25,600 nucleotides of DNA, from positions 1 through 25,600 of IMG/VR virus record IMGVR_UViG_3300049491_000084; one strand, 5' to 3'. The notes beneath the pieces are model-generated. The model saw only the letters and a program-made list of their open reading frames with translations, had not been told where the DNA came from and searched no databases. Of the stretch, positions 1-4,835 are shown one piece after another (the first letter of the stretch is position 1; the number at the start of each line of letters is the position of its first letter). The stretch is from a virus. A program made the position numbers and the translations under genes.

Positions 1-68
1 GCAACCTGAAGAAATTTGACTTTGATGTAAATCTGCTAAAATAGCTGTAAAAATTTTTCAAAAAGTGC

Positions 69-97
69 TTGACATTCTCAGGTGCCCGTGAGAATAT
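69..97 (+). promoter_or_regulatory. Sigma-70-like early promoter
   Basis: A perfect -35 hexamer TTGACA (69-74) is followed after 17 bases by GAATAT (92-97). A TG one base upstream of it (89-90) forms an extended -10. Initiation would fall near 104, giving a leader of about 60 bases ahead of the first gene. No other gene lies between this promoter and the left edge. The match suggests transcription by host RNA polymerase early in infection; that use is inferred. Confidence 0.75.
74..95. promoter_or_regulatory. Candidate operator: dyad inside promoter spacer
   Basis: The arms ATTCTCA (74-80) and TGAGAAT (89-95) are perfect reverse complements separated by eight bases. They sit between and partly over the -35 and -10 elements, so a protein bound here would block polymerase. 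The arm and spacer geometry suits a dimeric HTH repressor. No repressor binding it is identified; the LuxR-type protein in this window is one unproven candidate. Confidence 0.45.
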
Positions 98-162
98 ATA
101 CACATGCAGCGAATTGCTGTTGTTTTAAATGCAAACCTTTAATCAAATAGTGAGGCAATAAA

Positions 163-765
163 ATGCAACAAACCCAAGTATTGAAATTCCGTGAGCGCAA
201 ACAAGATGATGGCAGCGTAACTAAGCGTGCTGATATTGAATTTGTTGTCGAAGTGCCCAGCCCTCCTGAGTTGGTAGAATTGGTCAAGGATGAAACCTTT
301 GGTGCCTTTGTTACCAATCTTATAAATGACTACGTTCTTGACGTAGCCCGCGAATTGGCCAAGGATAATGCAGAACTAACAAATGATACATTTAAGCACA
401 AAGCTTTTGATAGTGTGCAAGGTCTTGTTGAGCATTACAACACACCTGGTGAAGGTCGTGGACGGCGTGCAATTGGTGAAGATATCTGGAATGCATTTTT
501 GGACGATTATGCCAGCATCATGCCTGAACTTATTGGCCGTACTCCTGAAATTATTACGCAACACGTTCTTATTCTTAAGAACAAGTTTGCACCAATTAAG
601 GAACACAAAAATAAGTTGGAATTGTTCCAAGCTAACTTGGCTGTGTACGCTGAAAACAGTTCACTGATCGAACTAACAAGCCCTGTTGTTGAATTACTTT
701 CCACTAAGTCTGATGCATTGCTTGAAGCTTTGGATACCAAAACATTGGCATACAGTGCACTGTAA
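163..765 (+). CDS. Early podophage protein, highly expressed type (function unknown)
   Basis: A 200-residue soluble protein with no signal peptide or membrane segment. The N-terminus is basic and strand-like (LKFRERK then EFVVEVPSPPEL). The rest is mostly helical and acidic. The overall pattern recalls a widespread early podophage family that I remember only as uncharacterised, so the assignment is tentative. The start is supported by GAGG eight bases upstream. The gene stands alone between its own strong promoter and a hairpin terminator. It uses CGT/CGC arginine codons and C-ending codons much more than the following genes, which favour AGA and ATA. That may reflect high expression or a different origin; the putative single-strand-binding gene shows a similar bias. 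No enzymatic motif is visible. Confidence 0.8.
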   Translation: MQQTQVLKFRERKQDDGSVTKRADIEFVVEVPSPPELVELVKDETFGAFVTNLINDYVLDVARELAKDNAELTNDTFKHKAFDSVQGLVEHYNTPGEGRGRRAIGEDIWNAFLDDYASIMPELIGRTPEIITQHVLILKNKFAPIKEHKNKLELFQANLAVYAENSSLIELTSPVVELLSTKSDALLEALDTKTLAYSAL

Positions 766-797
766 TCCTTTATTCTTAAAGTAAAATAGTAACTTAT

Positions 798-835
798 GGG
801 CTAGTTAGTTAATTCTAACTAGCCCTTATTATTTA
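798..835 (+). terminator. Rho-independent terminator after first gene
   Basis: An 11-bp perfect stem (798-808 with 815-825) with a six-base loop is followed by a T-rich run, TTATTATTTA. It lies 33 bases after the stop of the first gene and before the denV-like gene. It should end the strong early transcript and separate its expression from the accessory genes. Confidence 0.8.
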
Positions 836-875
836 TAAATGCCATGAATAAATATCTTATAAAGGAACACTTAAA

Positions 876-1337
876 ATGACACGCATAAATATCATACACC
901 CTTCCCATTTATCTGATAAACATTTACTTGCTGAATACAGAGAACTCCCCAGAACTGTAGATTTATTAGTTAGATATTATTACAGAAAACTTGTATTAAA
1001 TAAACAGGTAACAAAGATACCTGAAAATTATACAATGGGTACAGGACATGTTACTTTCTTTTATAATAAATACTATTATCTAGCAAATAGATTTGATAAA
1101 ATAGTTAAAGAGTGTATAAATAGAGGATTTAAGATACAGTATTTAGAACTTAAAAGTATCAGGCAAGCAGTTTATTGTTGTGAAAAAGATATTGCAAAAT
1201 TCTATTTAGATATATTAAATGAGCAAATTATTTGGACACCTGATAATGTAGATAATAAAGTTAACTTTATTAGATTATTAGAAAGAGATGGAGAATTTTA
1301 CACTAGATTATCTCAATCAGATTATTTAGCACCATAA
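876..1337 (+). CDS. denV: Pyrimidine-dimer DNA glycosylase / endonuclease V (DenV-like)
   Basis: This resembles phage T4 endonuclease V (Pyr_excise family), which flips and excises UV-induced cyclobutane pyrimidine dimers and cuts the abasic site. The first 26 residues retain the T4 signature: Thr2, whose amino group would be the nucleophile after Met removal, then His16, Arg22, Glu23 and Arg26 in the run HLLAEYRELPR. A second block, GTGHVTFFYNKYYYLANR, then ECINRGFKIQ, matches the T4 core. The C-terminal third is diverged and I cannot see the aromatic WYKYYGK tail of T4. At 153 residues it is slightly longer than the 138-residue T4 protein. The start has AAAGGA upstream. It is the first gene after the early terminator. 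AGA and ATA codons are abundant. Activity is inferred from the conserved catalytic residues. Confidence 0.9.
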   Translation: MTRINIIHPSHLSDKHLLAEYRELPRTVDLLVRYYYRKLVLNKQVTKIPENYTMGTGHVTFFYNKYYYLANRFDKIVKECINRGFKIQYLELKSIRQAVYCCEKDIAKFYLDILNEQIIWTPDNVDNKVNFIRLLERDGEFYTRLSQSDYLAP

Positions 1338-1338
1338 G

Positions 1339-1354
1339 TTAAATTGCGGGTATA
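1339..1354 (+). repeat. 16-bp direct repeat, copy A
   Basis: TTAAATTGCGGGTATA is identical to the 16 bases that lead into and include the first nine bases of the tRNA gene. This copy begins immediately after the denV-like stop codon and is not followed by a tRNA. The two copies are 197 bases apart and bracket a small reading frame that lacks a normal start codon. Confidence 0.85.
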
Positions 1355-1369
1355 AATTTTACGAATAAA

Positions 1370-1534
1370 ATTAGGTTCTTCAATGTATACACAAAAGAAA
1401 CTATTATTGAGGATAAGAACTTACATATAGATAGCTATGGTTTAGTAGTAGAAGTTAATGATATTGTTGGCGTGAGAAGAATGAAGCATTTAGATTGGAA
1501 AGAATTAGTAGATAACAATACTAAAGAAGTATAG
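1370..1534 (+). pseudogene. Small gene lacking a standard start codon (ATT start or decayed)
   Basis: An open frame of 54 codons ending at TAG reads as a plausible protein: it begins RFFNVYTKETIIEDKNLHI after the initial ATT and ends HLDWKELVDNNTKEV. The frame has no ATG, GTG or TTG at its natural beginning; the best-placed codon is ATT at 1370-1372. The first ATG in frame lies only 17 codons from the end. Upstream there is no convincing ribosome binding site. Either the gene uses a rare ATT start, or an ATG mutated to ATT and it is silent. It lies between two copies of a 16-bp direct repeat, just before the tRNA. No domain is recognised. Confidence 0.45.
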
Positions 1535-1535
1535 A

Positions 1536-1551
1536 TTAAATTGCGGGTATA
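1536..1551 (+). repeat. 16-bp direct repeat, copy B (overlaps tRNA 5' end)
   Basis: Identical to the copy 197 bases upstream. The last nine bases are the first nine of the tRNA gene (the acceptor 5' strand plus two). Confidence 0.85.
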
Positions 1552-1617
1552 GCTCAAGGGTAGAGCAGAGAACTCATAATTCTTTGGTTATAGGTTCAAA
1601 TCCTGTTGCTCGTACCA
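1543..1617 (+). tRNA. tRNA with CAU anticodon (Ile2 or elongator Met)
   Basis: A complete cloverleaf can be drawn. The acceptor is 1543-1549 with 1607-1613, the D stem GCTC/GAGC, the anticodon stem GAGAA/TTCTT with loop CTCATAA (anticodon at 1575-1577), and the T arm ATAGG/CCTGT with loop TTCAAAT. The discriminator is A1614 and CCA is encoded at 1615-1617. The first acceptor pair is G-U, and there are further G-U pairs at 4:69 and 6:67. The three G-C pairs of an initiator anticodon stem are absent, so it is not tRNA-fMet. CAU could be elongator Met or, with lysidine at position 34, Ile2 reading AUA. AUA is very common in this phage, which favours Ile2, but identity is not proven. Confidence 0.93.
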
Positions 1618-1653
1618 TTTATTATTTAAGTATTTATATTGAATGAGCTTAAA

Positions 1654-1716
1654 ATGAATGATAATTACGATATTCCTTATGAGGATTTATAGAAAGAAGT
1701 TGAGATAAAAGATTAA
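1654..1716 (+). pseudogene. Fragment of a tiny gene broken by an in-frame TAG
   Basis: The frame starts at ATG and gives MNDNYDIPYEDL, then TAG at 1690-1692, then KEVEIKD and TAA. Nothing resembling a strong ribosome binding site precedes it. The tail runs into the left arm of the large AT-rich hairpin. It may be the remnant of a small phage gene or chance; the main support is that other neighbouring small frames are broken in similar ways. Confidence 0.25.
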
Positions 1717-1754
1717 GTAATAATTTAAATATGGAATTTAAATTATTACTTAAT
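1712..1754. repeat. Perfect 19-bp AT-rich inverted repeat (hairpin)
   Basis: Arms 1712-1730 and 1736-1754 are exact reverse complements with a five-base loop ATGGA. Only one pair in the stem is G-C. No T-run follows on either strand, so it is not a classical intrinsic terminator. It lies between the tRNA and the DUF2829-like gene, in a non-coding stretch. A role in RNA processing (an RNase III-type duplex) or as a recombination scar is possible; neither is shown. Confidence 0.85.
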
Positions 1755-1793
1755 AAGAAAGCCATAGATAAGATAAAGAATTGGAGAAAATAA

Positions 1794-2174
1794 ATGAATT
1801 TTATGGAAGCTATAGCTCTTGTCCTAGAAGGAAGTAAAGTAAAACGGGAATCTTGGTATTTAGGTAAGTATTTATATAAAAATTTGGAATCAAAAGACTC
1901 CGGTTGTTTAGTTAATGACCCTATACTTTGTCATGAAGGATACTCTTATATGCTTAACACAGCTGATTCAACTGCTAATGACTGGGAAATTTATCAGGAA
2001 CCGGTTATTAAGGAAGAAAATACTAAGACTAATGATAATAACGAATTACTAGAAAATATAATTAAAGATTTAGAGAATTTAAAAGCTGACTATTACACTT
2101 CAGATGTACTTGCTTACATGAAAAGCCAAACAGCAGAAGAGATTATAAGCATTATAAAAGGATATATAAAATGA
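1794..2174 (+). CDS. DUF2829 / Tad2-like protein (possible anti-Thoeris sponge)
   Basis: Residues 1-75 fit the DUF2829 pattern. An opening FMEAIALVLEGSKVKRESW corresponds to the family's F-EA---L--G-KV-R--W. A YLYKN strand, a variable loop and SYMLNTADSTANDWEIYQE follow, the last matching the terminal ADDW-like motif. Tad2 proteins of this family bind the cyclic ADP-ribose signal made by Thoeris defence and block it. Here residues 76-126 form an additional charged helical tail, longer than the usual compact family member. The start has TTGGAG upstream. The stop TGA overlaps the next ATG in ATGATGA, so the two genes are probably coupled. Position among accessory early genes suits a counter-defence role. 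Family membership is fairly likely; signal binding is inference, since not all DUF2829 proteins are proven anti-Thoeris. Confidence 0.65.
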   Translation: MNFMEAIALVLEGSKVKRESWYLGKYLYKNLESKDSGCLVNDPILCHEGYSYMLNTADSTANDWEIYQEPVIKEENTKTNDNNELLENIIKDLENLKADYYTSDVLAYMKSQTAEEIISIIKGYIK

Positions 2175-2410
2175 TGACAAAACTAATTCGCTTATTTCAT
2201 GAATACATCCTAAGGACAAAGAACACTTACTTTATTACAGTACTGCTAATAGACAATGACGGTAAGAATAGTATACACAGTAACTAAGTTACTGTATCTC
2301 CCTGGTTACATAAAAATAATTGCCTAGCTTTAGTTAATGAACTGCAAGAAAGATTACCTCCTAATTGTAAAGAGTTTACAATAACTAATATAACATTATT
2401 GGGGATATAA
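2171..2410 (+). pseudogene. Small gene interrupted by an in-frame TAA
   Basis: The ATG lies in an ATGATGA overlap with the previous stop. The frame gives 38 residues (MMTKLIRLFHEYILRTKN onwards), then TAA at 2285-2287, and continues open for 40 more codons (VTVSPWLHKNNCLALVNE, then LQERLPPNCKEFTITNITLLGI) to a TAA at 2408-2410. That TAA ends one base before the next gene. Coupling at the left edge and a tight junction at the right edge suggest one 79-codon gene with a nonsense mutation. The inner stop sits at the centre of an 8-bp dyad (ACAGTAAC/GTTACTGT). It could also be two peptides. No domain is recognised. Confidence 0.55.
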
Positions 2411-2411
2411 A

Positions 2412-2756
2412 ATGTCTTGCAAAAATATGACTAAGAGAATGTACGAAATTGCAGAGTATGCCTCCAAAGGTTTATCTAATGCTAAGATAGCAAAGACTCT
2501 TAATATAAGTATTGAAACAGTAAGAACTCATTTAAGAAATACATACTTTGTTACAGGTTATTCTCGTGCAGAACTTTGGCGGTTGTTTCATATAAGCAAA
2601 GAAGAGCAAGCACTCCTAATTGAAAGCACAGTAAAAGTTATTGATGCTTATGATAAATTAGAAAGTGAGAAATGCTTTTCTTTACCTTTCCAACTCGGCA
2701 TAAGATTGGAGCAGTTAAAAAATACTCTAAAAGTTGTTGGTTTAATTAACTTATAA
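2412..2756 (+). CDS. LuxR/GerE-type helix-turn-helix protein
   Basis: A 114-residue protein whose first 55 residues form a LuxR C-terminal-type DNA-binding domain: RMYEIAEYASKGLSNAKIAK, then TLNISIETVRTHLRN for the recognition helix, followed by a last helix around YFVTGYSRAELWRLF. Classical LuxR regulators carry this domain after a receiver or ligand-binding domain, which is absent. The C-terminal half is helical and of unknown role. It could be a phage transcription regulator of early genes, or bind the dyad in the first promoter; both are guesses. The start is one base after the stop of the interrupted gene upstream, with GGGG and GATATAA ahead. Confidence 0.75.
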   Translation: MSCKNMTKRMYEIAEYASKGLSNAKIAKTLNISIETVRTHLRNTYFVTGYSRAELWRLFHISKEEQALLIESTVKVIDAYDKLESEKCFSLPFQLGIRLEQLKNTLKVVGLINL

Positions 2757-2777
2757 ATTAGATAAATGAGATAAATA

Positions 2778-3076
2778 ATGTCTACATATTGTAAAGTAAC
2801 TATTAAATACAAAGATGGCGAATTAGAAATTTGTGATGATGTAGATGATTTATATTACTTACCCTTAGATAATATCTTGCAGGATATTTAATAAGGTATC
2901 TATTAACCCCTGATGTAATTGCCGTATACTACGGCAGCGAATATATGGAATTGAGTGAACTGAAGAAAATAACTTTAGAAGATGTATTTGAAACTACAAG
3001 AAAAGTAGAGGCTATATTAAATGCGAAAAGAGCAGAGAGTTTATTACCAGGTGTGGGAGGAACTAAAGAAGAATAA
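2778..3076 (+). pseudogene. Small gene split by a frameshift
   Basis: The first frame (2778-2891) encodes 37 residues beginning MSTYCKVTIKYKDGELEI and ending at TAATAA. A -1 frame opens at about 2882, just before that stop, and stays open to TAA at 3074-3076. It reads GYLIRYLLTPDVIAVYYGSE, then YMELSELKKITLEDVFETT, then RKVEAILNAKRAESLLPGV. A single -1 shift near 2880-2890 would give one protein of about 100 residues. An ATG at 2945 could start a separate 43-residue product. I see no standard slippery heptamer at the junction, so mutation or sequence error is likelier than programmed frameshifting. No domain is recognised. Confidence 0.5.
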
Positions 3077-3296
3077 GACAATAACTTTAGCTATCCTATC
3101 TACTAATAAGAATAAATATAAAACAATAGTCAAAGCTGTTAGAAAAGAAAAGTGGATGGATAAGCAATTCAGAACTGACCCATCACATACATACTATAAA
3201 GTAATACTGACATATAGTATGGATTTTGGAAGCAATAAACTTACACTTAAACTTGAATACAAATTTGATATGAGCAGATATGGATATATTCTCTAA
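3021..3296 (+). CDS. Hypothetical basic protein
   Basis: A 91-residue, lysine-rich soluble protein without recognisable family. It begins MRKEQRVYYQVWEELKKNKT and ends with a beta-looking segment (YYKVILTYSMDFG, KLTLKLEYKF). The start has AGAGG upstream. Its 5' end overlaps the tail of the frameshifted gene by 56 bases, and its 3' end overlaps the next start by 17. Such overlaps are typical of compact phage early operons. The high basic charge would suit nucleic-acid contact, but no fold can be assigned. Confidence 0.6.
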   Translation: MRKEQRVYYQVWEELKKNKTITLAILSTNKNKYKTIVKAVRKEKWMDKQFRTDPSHTYYKVILTYSMDFGSNKLTLKLEYKFDMSRYGYIL

Positions 3297-3906
3297 TAAA
3301 GAACGCGGCTTTTTACATATGTTAGCTAATGCCTCAACTAAGGATGACTTAATATTAGGCAAGGACATGGTAATGGCTTTAGATATTATCATACAGAAAT
3401 TAGATAGGCTAAGGTCTCGCGGCGCAAAAGCTAATGGGATAGATAAGGCTTACTCTGCAAGGAAAGACACTTTGAATAATGTATACACCGTACTTAGATA
3501 TTATCTTTTAGATACTGGTCCTAAGACAATAGAAGATATACAGAAAACTATGGGATATGCAAATAAGAAAGTAACAATGGCTATGATATACAAAGCACGG
3601 CAGCAAGGCTTTTGTATATGTAAAGTTAGTGATACAGAGTTCAAATATATACCTAAGTATGACACTCCAGGTATTCAAAATGTTTTAGAATCTCGCGCAG
3701 CTTATATATGTAAAAGAATCTTAGAAGAAATACCTATGGGTATAACGGTAGGTGACACCATATTAGCTTCTATAACTGGCTGTTCTTTAAATTATACAAG
3801 GCAGACACTTATAAGAAGGTTATATAATTATTTCTACCTAGAAAGAACAGGCACTAAAAATAAGTTTATTGGAATTAAAAGATTACCTAAAGGAGTTACT
3901 GTATAA
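3280..3906 (+). CDS. Hypothetical protein, possibly winged-helix
   Basis: A 208-residue protein, helical and basic, with no recognised catalytic motif. Two segments look like helix-turn-helix or winged-helix units: around residues 85-120 (TIEDIQKTMGYANKKVTMAM, then IYKARQQGF) and again around 155-195 (GITVGDTILASITGCSLNYT, then RQTLIRRLYNYFYLERTG). Each has a short helix, a turn, a recognition-like helix and a strand pair, suggesting two similar DNA-binding domains in tandem. This is read by eye and could be wrong. It overlaps the previous gene by 17 bases and ends in TAATG, sharing one base with the next start. Confidence 0.6.
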   Translation: MDIFSNKERGFLHMLANASTKDDLILGKDMVMALDIIIQKLDRLRSRGAKANGIDKAYSARKDTLNNVYTVLRYYLLDTGPKTIEDIQKTMGYANKKVTMAMIYKARQQGFCICKVSDTEFKYIPKYDTPGIQNVLESRAAYICKRILEEIPMGITVGDTILASITGCSLNYTRQTLIRRLYNYFYLERTGTKNKFIGIKRLPKGVTV

Positions 3907-4223
3907 TGCTTAGTGAATACCAATCTAAAACTTCTGTCACAGAAATGTGGACAAATTATTACACCTTATTAGAGCTTGGCCCTATATGTAAAATTCCTGT
4001 ACATCATGATGCGGATTTTGGGTACTATTGGTACAATGGTTTTGTTATAGGACATGATGGGACAAGTTTATCTAGTAGTGATAAAAAGAATTATGTATTT
4101 AAAACTAGGGAAGAAGCTATAGAAGGAGTAAAGAAAGAAATTGCTGATACTAAAGAAAAGATTTTAGAATTGGAATTATTCCTAAGAGGATATATAGAAG
4201 AGGTTTACAAGGAGAATAGGTAA
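3906..4223 (+). CDS. Hypothetical protein, paralogue pair member 1
   Basis: A 105-residue soluble protein. Its core runs MWTNYYTLLELG, DADFGYYWYNGFVIGHDG, then FKTREEAIEGVKKEI and a helical, charged C-terminus. The next gene shares the same order of motifs, so the two look like a tandem duplication. Both genes join their neighbours by TAATG overlaps, indicating translational coupling. The pattern of aromatic strands followed by a TREEA helix resembles small phage inhibitor or interaction proteins, but no family is recognised. Confidence 0.65.
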   Translation: MLSEYQSKTSVTEMWTNYYTLLELGPICKIPVHHDADFGYYWYNGFVIGHDGTSLSSSDKKNYVFKTREEAIEGVKKEIADTKEKILELELFLRGYIEEVYKENR

Positions 4224-4552
4224 TGAATGATGGAGATAAAATAGAAAAATGGACAACTTATTATATAATTATAAAAGCGCAGTTGCCTAGGAAAGTTAAG
4301 TTAATTTATGATGCTTATTTTAATCACTATAGTCACAATGGATACATCATAAAATCTGAAGATTTATTTGATACAGAGGAAGAAGCTCTAGTAAAGACTA
4401 TGGAAATTCTTAACTCACTTAGGCTTAGGTATATGGCAGTTAATAGTAATAGCGCTAGTACGGAAATTGTATTACAACAACATTTTAATGATTTAATGCG
4501 TAAAGCAGAAAACCGTTACAGGCAATTAACTCAAATAAATAAAGGAGAATAA
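4223..4552 (+). CDS. Hypothetical protein, paralogue pair member 2
   Basis: A 109-residue protein related to the preceding gene product. KWTTYYIIIKAQ aligns with MWTNYYTLLELG, DAYFNHYSHNGYIIKSED aligns with DADFGYYWYNGFVIGHDG, and FDTEEEALVKTMEIL aligns with FKTREEAIEGVKKEI. Outside these blocks the two differ strongly, so the duplication is old or under diversifying change. It starts within the previous stop (TAATG) with AAGGAG upstream. The C-terminal 45 residues are helical and polar. Function unknown. Confidence 0.65.
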   Translation: MNDGDKIEKWTTYYIIIKAQLPRKVKLIYDAYFNHYSHNGYIIKSEDLFDTEEEALVKTMEILNSLRLRYMAVNSNSASTEIVLQQHFNDLMRKAENRYRQLTQINKGE

Positions 4553-4553
4553 A

Positions 4554-4808
4554 ATGTTATCACAACATGAAGTAGTTAAGATGAAGATTGCAGAGTTAGG
4601 TGAGAGACTTGAAAATAAGATGCCTAACATTGCTACACTCTTAAGAGAGATAAGAGCTACTCTTAAGAGTGATAAGGAAACAGTAACTCTCTTAACTGAG
4701 GAAGAAATAAATACAATAGTTACTTCCATTAAAAAATTATCAAACATTGTGTTAATAAATAAAAGCGCTAAATCTAAAAAAGTTACTATTGATTTTAATG
4801 AACTCTGA
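4554..4808 (+). CDS. Hypothetical small helical protein
   Basis: An 84-residue protein starting two bases after the previous stop, with AAAGGAG ahead of the ATG. It reads as two amphipathic helices (VKMKIAELGERLENKMPNIA, then TLLREIRATL) followed by TLLTEEEINTIVTSIKKLSN and a basic stretch, KSAKSKK. The pattern of a leucine-rich helix followed by LTEEEIN-IV recalls small uncharacterised phage proteins. It sits just upstream of the nuclease gene and is probably co-transcribed with it. No function is assigned. Confidence 0.65.
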   Translation: MLSQHEVVKMKIAELGERLENKMPNIATLLREIRATLKSDKETVTLLTEEEINTIVTSIKKLSNIVLINKSAKSKKVTIDFNEL

Positions 4809-4835
4809 AACAATTTATACAATGAAGGAAATAAC

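Noticed and set aside
1731-1793. A 20-codon frame (MEFKLLLNKKAIDKIKNWRK) beginning in the hairpin loop
   Set aside because: Its start lies in the loop of a perfect 19-bp hairpin with no ribosome site, so translation is unlikely.
1654-2410. Reassigned stop codon or suppressor decoding
   Set aside because: The internal stops are both TAG and TAA, large genes end normally with both, and the only tRNA seen has a CAU anticodon.
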